A stretch of DNA of 51,093 nt from an uncultured Prevotella sp. (GCA_946188165.1 CAMHTW010000027.1:1-51093), one strand, 5' to 3'. Counted from the stretch's first letter, positions 14,135 to 24,379 are shown. Numbers and translations: made by a program. Notes: generated by a model from the letters alone, not told the origin.

Positions 14135-14794
14135 TTACATAAAGAATTCGTCCTGGGCATCCTCCAATTCAACATCCATGCCATAATTCTCCTTGGGCTT
14201 CTGACGAGAATATTCGTAAGTATCATCAGCGTCTTTAAAAACCAAGGAGTCAGGAGTTACCTTGACAATATCGTAGAGATAGGTTTCTTCCTCTTCTGTA
14301 CCACCTTCACGAACCAATACGATTTCAAGCTTGCCACGAGTCAGTTTCCACGTCTTATAGATGACGGAACTTTGTTCAATACTTTCAGCAATACCGCCCT
14401 CTTTAATCGTGATGCCGACCTCATCACTTCCATCGATAGGATTCGGCATGACCCAGTTACCCAACAGGGCAGCCTGATTGACCACCATAGCAGCCTCAGT
14501 ATGTTCGTTGTTAGCTATGACTGCCATTCGATCGCCAACATGCAAACCACCAAAAATCTGGTCTTTATCGCGTGCAACAGTGAGGTCAAGCATAAGAGTG
14601 TCGCCAGTATCGGTAATCAACTGAAGTGTATTCATAGAAGTCTCGACACCACAGACACCAAACAAGGTCGGATCGGCCTTTGCAGAGTAAGCAGAATCGC
14701 CATTGTCGAAAGGCACCTTTTGAGACCTATTACCACAACTGCCAAACAGAACGATTAAGGCAGATAGGATACATAAAAACGATAATTTCTTCAT
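14135..14794 (-). CDS. Lipoprotein with a lipocalin-like beta domain
   Basis: 219 residues from MKKLSFLCILSALIV; I prefer this ATG (14794) because it comes just after the mazG stop at 14799 and gives a standard lipoprotein signal with lipobox LFGSC (Cys about 20). An ATG at 14821 would add nine lysine-rich residues inside mazG. The mature protein has a small beta region (LQLITDTGDTLMLDLTVARD) and then LLGNWVMPNPIDGSDEVGI ... YDIVKVTPDSLVF, which is the 'GxW ... I...L.' pattern of lipocalin-like domains common in Bacteroidales. The acidic tail (ELEDAQDEFF) is notable. The ligand is unknown. Confidence 0.8.
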   Translation of the reverse strand: MKKLSFLCILSALIVLFGSCGNRSQKVPFDNGDSAYSAKADPTLFGVCGVETSMNTLQLITDTGDTLMLDLTVARDKDQIFGGLHVGDRMAVIANNEHTEAAMVVNQAALLGNWVMPNPIDGSDEVGITIKEGGIAESIEQSSVIYKTWKLTRGKLEIVLVREGGTEEEETYLYDIVKVTPDSLVFKDADDTYEYSRQKPKENYGMDVELEDAQDEFFM

Positions 14795-14798
14795 ATTC

Positions 14799-15581
14799 TT
14801 ATTCTTTAGTTTTTGCTTCATTCCATAATTTATCCATTTCCTCCAAAGACATGGTTGTCAATGGTTTACCAGCACGAATAGAATGTTGCTCAATATAACT
14901 GAAACGACGGATAAACTTTTGATTAGTCATCTCCAACGCATTGTCAGGATTGAGCTTATAGAGTCGTGCGGCATTGATGACAGAAAACAGAAAATCGCCC
15001 AATTCTTCAGTAGAACGCTGTTTGTCTTCACGGCGCAATTCGGCTTCCAATTCTTCGAGTTCTTCATGTACTTTTGCCCACACATCCTGTTTGTCGGCCC
15101 AGTCGAAACCAACATTACGAGCCTTATCTTGAATGCGGTAGGCTTTGATGAGCGACGGCAAAGCAGAGGGTACGCCAGACAATACTGTTTTGTTGCCGTC
15201 CTTCTCCTTCAACTTGATTTGTTCCCACGACTCCAGTACCTGTTCAGCATCCTTGGCGACTGCATCACCATAGACATGCGGATGACGAAAAATAAGCTTA
15301 TCGCACAGTTTATTGCAGACATCAGCAATGTCAAATTGTTGATTTTCTTCACCAATTCGACCATAGAAAACTATGTGCAATAAGACATCGCCTAACTCCT
15401 TGCAAATCTCGTGCTGATTGTTGCTGATAAGAGCGTCGCACAGCTCGTAGGTTTCCTCAATAGTATTGGGACGTAATGACTCGTTGGTTTGCTTCTTGTC
15501 CCAAGGACATTCTTCGCGCAAACGATCCATCACGTCAAGCAATCGCCCGAAAGCTTCCAATTTCTCTTCTCTTGTATGCAT
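14799..15581 (-). CDS. mazG: MazG nucleoside triphosphate pyrophosphohydrolase
   Basis: About 260 residues with two MazG repeats, the usual form. It hydrolyses NTPs and dNTPs to monophosphates and pyrophosphate, clearing aberrant nucleotides. The first repeat has CPWDKKQTNESLRPNTIEET and KELGDVLLHIVFY; the second has FDWADKQDVWAKVHEELEELEAEL and EELGDFLFSVINAARL, with the E-x-x-E/E-x-x-D magnesium ligands. I start at MHTREEK (15581), the start I remember for Bacteroides homologues; an ATG at 15590 is also possible but would leave only a few leader bases after the promoter at 15599-15629. It heads an operon with the lipoprotein and rnz genes. Confidence 0.95.
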   Translation of the reverse strand: MHTREEKLEAFGRLLDVMDRLREECPWDKKQTNESLRPNTIEETYELCDALISNNQHEICKELGDVLLHIVFYGRIGEENQQFDIADVCNKLCDKLIFRHPHVYGDAVAKDAEQVLESWEQIKLKEKDGNKTVLSGVPSALPSLIKAYRIQDKARNVGFDWADKQDVWAKVHEELEELEAELRREDKQRSTEELGDFLFSVINAARLYKLNPDNALEMTNQKFIRRFSYIEQHSIRAGKPLTTMSLEEMDKLWNEAKTKE

Positions 15582-15598
15582 TCGTTCCATAGTGCGGA

Positions 15599-15629
15599 CA
15601 AAGGTACGAAGAATTTTTGAGTTGACAAA
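15599..15629 (-). promoter_or_regulatory. Promoter of the mazG operon
   Basis: On the minus strand TTTG (15626-15629), 19 bp, TACCTTTG (15599-15606). It is arranged back to back with the valS promoter. Confidence 0.7.
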
Positions 15630-15676
15630 AAAACAAAGAAAAGAAAATACTCTCTTTCGAAAAAATCCAAATAATA

Positions 15677-15708
15677 TTTGGTTTTTTGCTCACTTATTCG
15701 TACCTTTG
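15677..15708 (+). promoter_or_regulatory. Promoter of valS
   Basis: TTTG (15677-15680), 20 bp, TACCTTTG (15701-15708), with the valS ATG 21 bp downstream. No T-box or other leader structure fits in this short leader. Confidence 0.75.
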
Positions 15709-15729
15709 CACGTCATTTTATAAATAAGT

Positions 15730-18429
15730 ATGGAATTAGCAAGTAAATACGACCCAAAAGAGGTCGAAGGCAAATGGTACCAGTATTGGCTGGACCACAA
15801 ACTTTTTTCAAGTAAACCCGATGGTCGCGAGCCCTATACCATCGTGATTCCACCGCCCAACGTAACCGGTGTGTTGCACATGGGACACATGCTGAACAAC
15901 ACTATTCAGGACATTCTTGTTCGTCGTGCACGCATGGAGGGCAAGAACGCACTTTGGGTACCTGGCACCGACCACGCCTCAATTGCTACTGAGGCCAAGG
16001 TGGTCAAGAAGTTGGCTGGCGAGGGTATCAAGAAACGCGACCTGACACGTGAACAGTTCCTGGAGCATGCCTGGGACTGGACCCACGAGCACGGAGGCAT
16101 CATCCTGAAGCAGTTGCGCCGTCTGGGTGCCAGCTGCGACTGGGACCGCACAGCCTTCACAATGGACGAAACCCGTTCAAAGAGTGTCATTAAAGTATTT
16201 GTAGACCTCTATAACAAAGGCCTTATCTATCGTGGCTTACGCATGGTAAACTGGGACCCCAAGGCTCTCACAGCCCTTTCAACAGAAGAGGTTATCTATA
16301 AGGAAGAACAGAGCCATCTGTTCCACTTGAAATACTATGTGGATGGTCCCGTATCCGCTGATTCTGTCAGCGGAGAGGGCAACGTAGTCCACAAAGATGA
16401 AAAAGGCTACTATGCAGTAGTTGCCACCACCCGTCCTGAGACCATCATGGGCGATACAGCTATGTGTATTAACCCGAAGGACCCCAAAAACCAGTGGCTG
16501 AAGGGCCGCAAGGTCATCGTTCCTCTGGTAAACCGCGTGATTCCCGTCATCGAGGACCGTTATGTGGACATCGAGTTTGGTACAGGTTGCTTGAAGGTAA
16601 CACCTGCCCACGACACCAACGACTACATGCTGGGTAAGACACACAATCTGGAAACCATCGATATCTTCAACCCCGATGGCACCATCAGCGAACAGAGTCC
16701 GATTTACGTCGGTATGGACCGCATGGAATGCCGTAAGCAGATTGCCAAGGATTTGCAGGAAGCTGGTCTGATGGAGAAGATTGAGGACTATGTCAACAAG
16801 GTAGGCTATTCTGAGCGTAACCCAGATACAGCTATTGAGCCACGTCTGTCTTTGCAGTGGTTCCTGAATATGAAGCACTTTGCCGACATCGCCCTGCCGC
16901 CCGTACTCAATGGCGAGATGCACTTCTATCCGCAGAAATACGTCAACACATACAAGAATTGGCTGGAGAACATTCAGGACTGGTGTATCTCGCGTCAGCT
17001 GTGGTGGGGACATCGCATTCCTGCATACTATTACAACGAAAACGACGACTACGTAGTAGCCGAGACACGTGAAGAAGCCTTGAAACTGGCTCAGCAGAAG
17101 GATTCGAAGGTAACGGATGCCGACCTGCGTCAGGATGAGGATGCCCTGGACACATGGTTCTCCAGTTGGTTGTGGCCTATCTCGCTGTTTGATGGCATCA
17201 ACAACCCTGGCAACGAGGAGATTAAGTACTACTACCCCACCTCAGACTTGGTCACAGCGCCTGACATCATCTTCTTCTGGGTGGCCCGCATGATTATGGC
17301 TGGTGAAGAATATATGGGTACGTTCCCCTTCAAGAATGTCTACTTCACAGGTATCGTTCGCGACAAGCTGGGTCGTAAGATGTCGAAGTCATTAGGCAAC
17401 AGCCCCGATCCGATTGAACTGATTGAGAAGTTTGGTGCTGACGGTGTGCGTATGGGTATGATGCTCAGTGCACCTGCTGGTAACGATATCCTCTTCGACG
17501 AGGCACTTTGTGAACAGGGCCGTAACTTCAACAACAAGATTTGGAATGCCTTCCGTCTGGTTAAGGGTTGGAAGGTTGCAGATATCGAACAGCCTGAGAC
17601 GGGTAAAATTGCCACCGCATGGTTTGAGGCCAAATTGCGCCAGACTAATGCCGAGGTGGACGACCTGTTCAAGAAGTATCGTATCTCTGAGGCCCTGATG
17701 GCTGTCTATAAGCTGTTCTGGGACGAGTTCTCAAGCTGGTATCTGGAGATGGTAAAGCCTGCCTACATCAATGGCGAGCCTCAGCCTATCGACAAGCAAA
17801 CCTATGAGAAGACGCTTGAGTTCTTCGAGGTTCTGCTGAAGATGCTGCATCCCTTCATGCCATTCATTACTGAGGAACTGTGGCAGCACCTCTACGACCG
17901 CAAGGATGGCGAGTCCATCATGCGCGACAAGCTGGAGATTCCCGCTCCTACCGTTGCTGACAACCAGCTGGCTGATGAGATTGAGAATGTGAAGCAGATT
18001 GTTTCTGGTGTCCGTATGGTTCGCAGTTCAAAGAATATTGCACCTAAGGAGCAACTGGAGTTGCAGGTGGTGGGCAAAGATGCCTACGAGGCTTATGGCG
18101 CAGTCATCAGCAAGATGGCTAACCTGAGTGCTATCAATGTGGTGACTGAGAAAGACGCTACAGCCAGTTCCTTCATGGTAGGTACTGACGAGTTTGCAGT
18201 TCCTCTTGGCAACATGATTGACATTGCCGCAGAGATAGAGAAGCAGGAGAAAGAACTTAACCACCTCGAAGGTTTCCTGCAGGGTGTCATGAAGAAACTC
18301 TCCAACGAGCGCTTCGTTGCCAATGCTCCTGAAGCCGTGGTAGCGATGGAACGCAAGAAACAGAGTGATGCCGAGGGCAAGATTGCTGCCCTGAAAGAAA
18401 GTCTGGCAGCCTTGCGAGCTCAACAATAA
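15730..18429 (+). CDS. valS: Valyl-tRNA synthetase
   Basis: 899 residues, full length. It charges tRNA-Val and edits mischarged threonine. The class I signatures are present: [13 protein letters not shown] with HMGH at 50-53, and [11 protein letters not shown] around residue 550. The editing domain (about 190-330) contains [12 protein letters not shown]. The anticodon-binding domain follows, with a C-terminal coiled coil ([19 protein letters not shown] to the end, about 820-899) typical of ValRS. The start follows a consensus promoter at the usual distance. It is monocistronic, ending at a strong hairpin terminator 6 bp after the stop. Confidence 0.98.
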   Translation: MELASKYDPKEVEGKWYQYWLDHKLFSSKPDGREPYTIVIPPPNVTGVLHMGHMLNNTIQDILVRRARMEGKNALWVPGTDHASIATEAKVVKKLAGEGIKKRDLTREQFLEHAWDWTHEHGGIILKQLRRLGASCDWDRTAFTMDETRSKSVIKVFVDLYNKGLIYRGLRMVNWDPKALTALSTEEVIYKEEQSHLFHLKYYVDGPVSADSVSGEGNVVHKDEKGYYAVVATTRPETIMGDTAMCINPKDPKNQWLKGRKVIVPLVNRVIPVIEDRYVDIEFGTGCLKVTPAHDTNDYMLGKTHNLETIDIFNPDGTISEQSPIYVGMDRMECRKQIAKDLQEAGLMEKIEDYVNKVGYSERNPDTAIEPRLSLQWFLNMKHFADIALPPVLNGEMHFYPQKYVNTYKNWLENIQDWCISRQLWWGHRIPAYYYNENDDYVVAETREEALKLAQQKDSKVTDADLRQDEDALDTWFSSWLWPISLFDGINNPGNEEIKYYYPTSDLVTAPDIIFFWVARMIMAGEEYMGTFPFKNVYFTGIVRDKLGRKMSKSLGNSPDPIELIEKFGADGVRMGMMLSAPAGNDILFDEALCEQGRNFNNKIWNAFRLVKGWKVADIEQPETGKIATAWFEAKLRQTNAEVDDLFKKYRISEALMAVYKLFWDEFSSWYLEMVKPAYINGEPQPIDKQTYEKTLEFFEVLLKMLHPFMPFITEELWQHLYDRKDGESIMRDKLEIPAPTVADNQLADEIENVKQIVSGVRMVRSSKNIAPKEQLELQVVGKDAYEAYGAVISKMANLSAINVVTEKDATASSFMVGTDEFAVPLGNMIDIAAEIEKQEKELNHLEGFLQGVMKKLSNERFVANAPEAVVAMERKKQSDAEGKIAALKESLAALRAQQ

Positions 18430-18434
18430 CAATA

Positions 18435-18472
18435 AAATAAGGTGTGTCGATTGACACACCTTATTTCTTTTT
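18435..18472. terminator. Bidirectional terminator between valS and rprY
   Basis: A perfect 14-bp stem (AAATAAGGTGTGTC and its complement, loop GATT) is followed by CTTTTT on the + strand and by TTTTATT on the minus strand. It serves the convergent valS and rprY ends; the rprY stop codon lies in the T-run. Confidence 0.85.
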
Positions 18473-19172
18473 AATTATCTTCACCTGGCGTGATGAGCTT
18501 GTAGCCCTTGCCATGAATATTGATAATCTCAATTTGCGGATCGTCCTTCAGATGCTTACGCAGCTTGGTGATATACACATCCATTGAACGGGCATTGAAG
18601 TAGTTGTCGTCAATCCAGATGGTCTTCAGGGCAAAGTCACGCTGCAGAATCTCATTGGCATGCGAACAGAGCAATGCCAGCAGTTCGTTCTCCTTCGTGG
18701 TCAGCTTGGTCTGCTTCTGACCAATAGTCAGCAGCTGCTTCTGTGTATCGAAGATGAAGTCGCCAATATGATATACTGAGCTCTCCTTGTTCTTCTTACC
18801 ACGTACACGACGCAGGATAGCCTCTACACGGAATACGAGCTCCTCCATAGAGAAGGGCTTGGTGATATAGTCGTCGGCACCAATCTTGAAACCTTCCAGT
18901 ATATCCTCCTTCAACGTCTTGGCAGTCAAGAAGATGATGGGGATGTCGGCATTGGCCTGACGAATTTCCTGAGCCAATGTGAAGCCGTCCTTCTTAGGCA
19001 TCATCACATCGAGCACGCAGATGTCAAACTTAGTCTTGAGGAAAGCCTTGTAGCCAGCCTCACCATCAGGGCAGAGTTCTGCTGTATAGCCTTTGGCAGC
19101 CAGATACTCACGCAACAGCATTCCGAGGTTCTCGTCGTCTTCACAAAGAAGAATTTTCAGTTTTTCGTCCAT
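18471..19172 (-). CDS. rprY: OmpR-family response regulator, RprY type
   Basis: 233 residues. The receiver domain (1-120) has acidic pocket E11-D12-D13, phosphoacceptor D55 (VLDVMMPKKDG), T83 and K105 (KPF). The winged-helix DNA-binding domain (about 135-228) has KLTTKENELLALLCSHANEI, RSMDVYITKLRKHLKDD and the wing INIHGKGYKL. It is paired with the histidine kinase gene 120 bp upstream, in the order and form of Bacteroides RprX-RprY. In Bacteroides fragilis this pair influences redox and sodium-related genes. Targets in this organism are not visible from the sequence. Confidence 0.93.
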   Translation of the reverse strand: MDEKLKILLCEDDENLGMLLREYLAAKGYTAELCPDGEAGYKAFLKTKFDICVLDVMMPKKDGFTLAQEIRQANADIPIIFLTAKTLKEDILEGFKIGADDYITKPFSMEELVFRVEAILRRVRGKKNKESSVYHIGDFIFDTQKQLLTIGQKQTKLTTKENELLALLCSHANEILQRDFALKTIWIDDNYFNARSMDVYITKLRKHLKDDPQIEIINIHGKGYKLITPGEDN

Positions 19173-19264
19173 AAATTTTAAAATTTAGATATTGAGGGAA
19201 TGAAACTATGAGAAATTGTATTCTCAGACTCATAACTCAATATGGATTAAACAATATATTTTAT

Positions 19265-19296
19265 TTTCTCAATTTCTCATTATCTCAATTTCTCAA
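19265..19296 (-). repeat. Octamer microrepeat at the rprX stop codon
   Basis: Four units on the + strand, TTTCTCAA, TTTCTCAT, TATCTCAA, TTTCTCAA. The last unit contains the complement of the rprX TGA stop (19293-19295), so the array begins exactly at the end of the gene and runs into the gap before rprY. Confidence 0.75.
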
Positions 19297-20846
19297 TCCT
19301 CCTTGAGTATAGGAAGTGAGATCGTAAACTTAGTACCCTTACCGTACTCACTCTCGCACTTGATGTCGCCCTGGTGCAGGTCTACCACCTTCTTCACATA
19401 AGCCAGTCCCAGTCCGAAGCCCTTCACGTCGTGCTTGTTACCAGTATGCACCCGATAGAACTTGTCGAATATCTTCTTCACGTTCTCTTTCTTGATGCCC
19501 TGACCCGTATCACGAATGCTGAGGTGCAACTTCTCGTTGTCGTTCCAAGTGTTGATATAGATATCAAGCGGCTCGTCCTGTTTGCGATACTTCACGGCAT
19601 TATCCATCAAATTGGTAATGGCGTTCTGGAAGTGTACCTCGTCAACAAAGATAGCCGATTCTACAGCTTCTATCTGCGTATAAATCTTACCACCCGTATG
19701 CTCTACACGAAGGTTGAACGACTGGGCAATATTCTCGACCATCTCATTCAGGTCCAGCTCTTTCTTCTTAAACACAATACTCTTCTTATCGAACATAGAC
19801 ATTTGCAACACCTTCTCAACCAGGAAGCGCAGACGCTTCGACTCGTCGGTAATCACACCACTCAGGTGCTTGGTCATCTGTTCCGACTTCGTTATCGAGT
19901 CGTCGTTCATCATCTGTGCAGCCAGCGAGATAGAGGCGATAGGCGTCTTCAGCTCGTGGGTCATATTGTTGATGAAGTCGTTCTTGATTTCCGTGTAACG
20001 CTTCTGACGGAAGATAACCACAATTGTAAACAAGAACGTAATCAGCAGTACAATGGTAAAGATGATGCTGGGAATCATGAAGCGTACTGACGAGAAGATG
20101 TAGCTGCTCATCTCAGGGAAGTGCACCAGCAGGAGTCCCATCTTCGACTGCGGGTCGTTACGGAACAGCACCTGCTGATAGGTATATTCCTTACCTTTAT
20201 CTTCAAAGTCCGGACAGCGGTACACCTCACGACCGTCTGTAGTCGACACCGTAAAGTGGTACGGAATATTGATGCCGTTGTTGGCCAGCTGCTCACGGAT
20301 ATCATTATCAAGCATGCGGAAGTTGATGCGCTCCTTCAGTGGCTTATCGCTGGCTGTATAGAGAATATTGTAAACCACTTCATCCAGCAATGCACGCTGG
20401 TACACGTAACGGTTACGCACGATTTCCTGCATGGTCTTGGCTGCATCGGCCAATGAATTCTTATCCTTATTCAGAATCATGGCCTTAGGTATGGAAGCAG
20501 GCTTCATCTCGTAAGTCTTCAGCTGGAACGACGAGTAAACTGTTCCGTCGTCCGCAGAAACAGCAAACTGGTGGCTCTGCTTAATGCCGCCCAAACCGTC
20601 AGTATAGATAGAGTCCTGCTTAAAAGCCCGGCGATCAGTTTCGTTAATATCCTTCTCCAGATAGCGCTGTGTCTCGTTCAACTCCAAGTTATGTGCAGCT
20701 TGGTACAGTGAACGATTCACACTCTCGTCGAACTGCTCTTTCTTCATCTTTACCATCTCTTCAACATAAGAGAACTGAAGATAGAGCAATGCCAGGAACG
20801 AGAATCCCATAATGCAGGCAATCGCCCAAATAGTAGACTTCTTCAT
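19293..20846 (-). CDS. rprX: Membrane sensor histidine kinase, RprX type
   Basis: 517 residues. Two membrane helices (about 7-26 and 258-279) flank a periplasmic sensor domain of about 230 residues. The H-box is FINNMTHELKTPIA (291-304) with H297. The N-box region is FQNAITNLMDNAVKYR, and the G-boxes are RDTGQGIKKENV and GFGLGLAYVKKV. The catalytic core is complete. The start (ATG 20846) lies only 8 bp after a TATCTTTG element, implying a very short leader. rprY follows after a gap carrying an octamer array. The signal it senses is unknown. Confidence 0.93.
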   Translation of the reverse strand: MKKSTIWAIACIMGFSFLALLYLQFSYVEEMVKMKKEQFDESVNRSLYQAAHNLELNETQRYLEKDINETDRRAFKQDSIYTDGLGGIKQSHQFAVSADDGTVYSSFQLKTYEMKPASIPKAMILNKDKNSLADAAKTMQEIVRNRYVYQRALLDEVVYNILYTASDKPLKERINFRMLDNDIREQLANNGINIPYHFTVSTTDGREVYRCPDFEDKGKEYTYQQVLFRNDPQSKMGLLLVHFPEMSSYIFSSVRFMIPSIIFTIVLLITFLFTIVVIFRQKRYTEIKNDFINNMTHELKTPIASISLAAQMMNDDSITKSEQMTKHLSGVITDESKRLRFLVEKVLQMSMFDKKSIVFKKKELDLNEMVENIAQSFNLRVEHTGGKIYTQIEAVESAIFVDEVHFQNAITNLMDNAVKYRKQDEPLDIYINTWNDNEKLHLSIRDTGQGIKKENVKKIFDKFYRVHTGNKHDVKGFGLGLAYVKKVVDLHQGDIKCESEYGKGTKFTISLPILKED

Positions 20847-20854
20847 AACGCTGG

Positions 20855-20862
20855 CAAAGATA
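20855..20862 (-). promoter_or_regulatory. -7 element before rprX
   Basis: TATCTTTG on the minus strand, 8 bp before the rprX ATG. I see no TTTG at -33. If used, the message would be almost leaderless. Confidence 0.5.
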
Positions 20863-20961
20863 CAAACTTTTGCGTTACGAAGAAGTCTTTTAGTTAATTA
20901 TTTCCGTTAATTTTAACGTTATTAACCTTTTTATTCCTGTTTAGTTTTTATATTGCAATTA

Positions 20962-23220
20962 TTAAAGGTGAATATTCACATCCATTCCTAACTGAATAGG
21001 ATTACCACGTTGGGCAAAGCGAAGTGCCTGACCAGCAGCCTTGCTCTCTACGGCAAAGGTGTTATATTTGGTATCAGTCAGGTTGCGCCCCCACAGTTTG
21101 ACATTGCAGTTCCCGAAGTCGTACCCCACATGAGCACCTAAAAGCACATAGGCTTTCTGTCCGAAGCTGTTGGCTTCGTTCCATTCGGTATAGCCCTGCC
21201 CTGTAAGGTCGGCACCCACGAAGAAACGGTTCATACGGTAACTTCCACCCAACGCAAAATTGGTCGAGGGAACAAAAGGAATCGAATTACCATTATAAGT
21301 ATCGTATTCATCGAACTTCGCATTGACGGCACCAAGATTGAAGAACCAATCCAGTCTGTCGTCGAAGGCCCGGCCACGCAACGACAGTTCCACCCCCATG
21401 GTATGGCTCTTGCCTGCATTCACCATGATACGTCCAAAGTTGTTGTCTGGAGTCATCATCGACAGTTGCTGGTTCCGTATCTTCATATAGTAAACAGCAA
21501 CATCAGCATGCAGTTTACCATCCAGCAGATTCAGATGGGCACCAGCCTCATAGTTCCACGACTCCTCAGGCTTGTAGCTGATGGTCTCATCAACAGCCTC
21601 ATAGTCCTCATCTGTGTAGTTGATGGTAACATCGCCCTGACTCAGCGACTTGCCTTTGTTCATAAACTCCGACTGATAGATTTCCGAGAACATCTGAATG
21701 TTATAGCCGCCAGCACGATAGCCCTTTGATACGGTAGCATAGATGTTCGATCCGCTGTCATCCAAGCGGTAGGTGACGCCCACCTTGGGCAGCAGTTGGT
21801 CGAACGAACGCTTGCTACCGCTTTGCAACACAGCAGTCAGCATGCTGGTCTTCTCCAAAGGTGGTATGGCATAGTGCAGTGCCACCAATCCCTCAGTATC
21901 GTAGTCAATTTTCATCCGACTGAACTCGTAGCGCAGACCTAAGGTGACATCCAGCCGGTTGGTCAGCGAAATGGTCGATTCGTGGAAGGCGCCCACACTG
22001 GCTGATGGCGTGTGGAAGGTCTCTGTCACGTGGAAGTCAGGAATCTCCCAGATGGTAAACATCGATTGAACGTACGCTGGCATCATCGACATGATGCGGG
22101 CTGCCGTCATTGCATTCATCGCTGGTCCGAAAGTCACAGGTGCATCAGTACGCAACCACTGGTACGAACCGAAGACGCCAAACGTCCAATGCCACTTGCG
22201 CTGTCCGTGGCTGCGCAGTATCAGTTCCTGGGTCAGTGCCTGCTGCTTCTGCAACTGAGACAGGTGCATGAAGTCGTCAGGCAGATAGTCCTGATCCATC
22301 TCCATGTGGTCACGCAGATACTGCCATGAGGTAGTGGAGCTCAGCAACCAGTTGTCAGCCTTGTAACCAATGTTCAGACCCGTATTCACCATCTGACGCT
22401 TGTAACCGTTCATCTGTGTCGTCGAAGGGTCGGCAACAGTATTTGCGTCGTCATATAGTCCGTAGGGGAACGCATTCTGACGCGTCCATTGGTAGTCAGT
22501 CGTCAAGTCCAGCGTCAGCCTGTTGGTCGGTTGATACACAAAGCGCATCTTTCCGCCAGCTTCCTCTAACTTGTCGTTCCACTCGTCCAGCGCCTGGTTC
22601 TTGAAGAATCCGCGCTGACCATTCCAGAAGCCTGCAGCGGAGAAGGCGAACTTGTCTGACGGACGATGGAAGTGAGCAATTTCAGCATGCGACGTCAGTC
22701 CTGTACCAATACCCATCGAGATATCTGTACCCTGATATGTCATAGGGTTCTTGCTGTAGATGTGCACCAACCCACCCTCTGTGTTCATACCATACAAGGT
22801 TCCTTGAGGTCCACGCAACACATCAACACGATCCACATGGTAGAAATGGTGGTTAAAGGCAGCCTTCGACATCAGCGGAATGTTGTCGTAGTAGATGCCC
22901 ACTGCCGGATTGTTGATGCGTGAGCCTATGCCGCGTATATACATCGATGATGTCAGGCGAGAGCCATACTGAGGCATCGAGAACGATGGCACATATTTCG
23001 ACAGTTGGGTTAGGTCATGAACACCAAGCACCCGCATCTCACGCTGGGTCACTACTGTCGAACTCAGTGGCTGGTGGCGCAGCAATCGTCCGTCCTTGGG
23101 CTGCGATACGACGACAATCTCATCAAGGTCAAACACCTTCGACGTGTCGCTCACCTCTTCAGCTTGAGCCAAGGATGTAGCGAAGAGCAATGCTCCTGAA
23201 AACAATACTTTACCTATCAT
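20962..23220 (-). CDS. TonB-dependent outer membrane receptor
   Basis: 752 residues with a signal peptide (1-20, cut after AQA). The plug domain (about 35-150) has DEIVVVSQ, a TonB-box-like DTSKVFDLDE near the N-terminus, SMYIRGIGSRINNPAVGIY and VDVLRGPQGTLYGMN. The barrel follows and ends in aromatic GNPIQLGMDVNIHL. It has no N-terminal carboxypeptidase-like domain and no SusD partner, so it looks like a siderophore, heme or vitamin receptor rather than a glycan SusC. Met- and His-rich stretches (NAMTAARIMSMMPAYVQSMF, FNHHFYHVDR) in loops or plug hint at metal or heme, as inference only. It lies 19 bp after the calycin-like gene and should share its promoter. Confidence 0.92.
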   Translation of the reverse strand: MIGKVLFSGALLFATSLAQAEEVSDTSKVFDLDEIVVVSQPKDGRLLRHQPLSSTVVTQREMRVLGVHDLTQLSKYVPSFSMPQYGSRLTSSMYIRGIGSRINNPAVGIYYDNIPLMSKAAFNHHFYHVDRVDVLRGPQGTLYGMNTEGGLVHIYSKNPMTYQGTDISMGIGTGLTSHAEIAHFHRPSDKFAFSAAGFWNGQRGFFKNQALDEWNDKLEEAGGKMRFVYQPTNRLTLDLTTDYQWTRQNAFPYGLYDDANTVADPSTTQMNGYKRQMVNTGLNIGYKADNWLLSSTTSWQYLRDHMEMDQDYLPDDFMHLSQLQKQQALTQELILRSHGQRKWHWTFGVFGSYQWLRTDAPVTFGPAMNAMTAARIMSMMPAYVQSMFTIWEIPDFHVTETFHTPSASVGAFHESTISLTNRLDVTLGLRYEFSRMKIDYDTEGLVALHYAIPPLEKTSMLTAVLQSGSKRSFDQLLPKVGVTYRLDDSGSNIYATVSKGYRAGGYNIQMFSEIYQSEFMNKGKSLSQGDVTINYTDEDYEAVDETISYKPEESWNYEAGAHLNLLDGKLHADVAVYYMKIRNQQLSMMTPDNNFGRIMVNAGKSHTMGVELSLRGRAFDDRLDWFFNLGAVNAKFDEYDTYNGNSIPFVPSTNFALGGSYRMNRFFVGADLTGQGYTEWNEANSFGQKAYVLLGAHVGYDFGNCNVKLWGRNLTDTKYNTFAVESKAAGQALRFAQRGNPIQLGMDVNIHL

Positions 23221-23239
23221 TTATTTTCCTGTGTGTTAT

Positions 23240-24238
23240 TTATCGCTGATAGTACTTCTTTCCACCTTTGATAATAATACCCTTATAGTTGTCTGTCGTG
23301 CGCTGTCCGGCAAGGTTATAGGCTGGTGCGGCGTTCCGCTCTACGGCCTTGACGGTCTCTATCGCAGTCACCTCACCCACACCAGGGAATGTGCTGACAA
23401 TCTGGAATGGCATAGCGCCAGGATGGAAGGCATTGGTCACCTTGATGTTCTTGCCTTCATAGACCAAGAGTATGTTGTTGTCGCCTTGACTCATCAGGTA
23501 GTCGTCGTTCATACCCACAACGCCGTCCTTCTCAGACTTGAAATGCATAGTCAGTCCGTCGGTAACATAGTCGCGGTAATATCCACTCTTTTCTGCATCC
23601 GTCTTCAGTCCCTTGACCACATAGCTGCCAATGGTCAGATTGCCCAGAGGCGTACCGCTCAACTGATAGCTGGGCACCTGCACGTCCAGCAAGGTATTTT
23701 CACCGTCAGGGTAAGTACGAACGCTATAGGTCACGTTGGCTGCAGTATAGTTGAACATGCCTCCAATGCTGACATCCAACTTGTCAGTATAATCCTTAAT
23801 ATAATAGGCGGTAATGCTATAGGTCAGCGGCATAGGCATGGCGCCATACATAAATATTACTTTCAACTTAAACGTATTGAAAGCATCATGGCTGTAACTG
23901 CCCGTAAGCGATGAACCAACGATGGTTTTCTGTAAGCCGTCAACGGTAATCTCCTCCATAAACTGCTGGTCAGGGAAAGTAACCGTCATCGTCGGCATGT
24001 CCATCGAGAACGTGGTGTTATGAATGGTAAACGATGGGATAACGAAGTTGTTATACCTCATCTCAGGCAACGTAATGTCAGATCCGGAATACATCACGGT
24101 GTCCGTTTCAACGGGTATTGTCACACCTGCTGCTTCAATCGTTGCTTTTCCTGAAAACTTCATCGGTGCGTGTCCTCCTTGTGCCGTAGCAGTGAGCACA
24201 GCTGTGGTCAAGAATAATAATGCTAAAATCTTTTTCAT
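23240..24238 (-). CDS. Secreted calycin-like domain protein with T9SS-like tail
   Basis: 332 residues from MKKILALLFLTTAVLTATAQ; the ATG at 24301 would add 21 residues upstream of the signal peptide and lies beyond the promoter (24266-24273), so 24238 is preferred. Two related beta-barrel halves are suggested: FSGKATIEAAGVTIPVETD ... TVTFPDQQFMEEITVDGLQK and SIGGMFNYTAANVTYSV ... LGNLTIGSYVVKGLK. This is how Bacteroidales calycin-like (lipocalin-fold) proteins read. The end, AYNLAGQRTTDNYKGIIIKG, is a T9SS-type or related C-terminal module. The TonB receptor gene follows in the same operon, so this may capture the receptor's ligand, as HmuY does for HmuR. The ligand is unknown. Confidence 0.8.
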   Translation of the reverse strand: MKKILALLFLTTAVLTATAQGGHAPMKFSGKATIEAAGVTIPVETDTVMYSGSDITLPEMRYNNFVIPSFTIHNTTFSMDMPTMTVTFPDQQFMEEITVDGLQKTIVGSSLTGSYSHDAFNTFKLKVIFMYGAMPMPLTYSITAYYIKDYTDKLDVSIGGMFNYTAANVTYSVRTYPDGENTLLDVQVPSYQLSGTPLGNLTIGSYVVKGLKTDAEKSGYYRDYVTDGLTMHFKSEKDGVVGMNDDYLMSQGDNNILLVYEGKNIKVTNAFHPGAMPFQIVSTFPGVGEVTAIETVKAVERNAAPAYNLAGQRTTDNYKGIIIKGGKKYYQR

Positions 24239-24265
24239 TGTTCTGTATAATTTAATAATCGGGTG

Positions 24266-24273
24266 CAAAGGTA
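24266..24273 (-). promoter_or_regulatory. -7 element of the calycin/TonB receptor operon
   Basis: TACCTTTG on the minus strand, 27 bp before the preferred start of the calycin-like gene. A clear TTTG at -33 is missing, which may mean a need for an activator. I see no obvious Fur-like palindrome. Confidence 0.6.
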
Positions 24274-24379
24274 CACTTTTTCCTTCACACCTGCAATCCA
24301 CATTTATGGGGATTTAACTGCTCAGAAGATACCAAAATCAGTAAAAATACGCCCGAAATCAAAAAAAGTTCCGAAAAAA

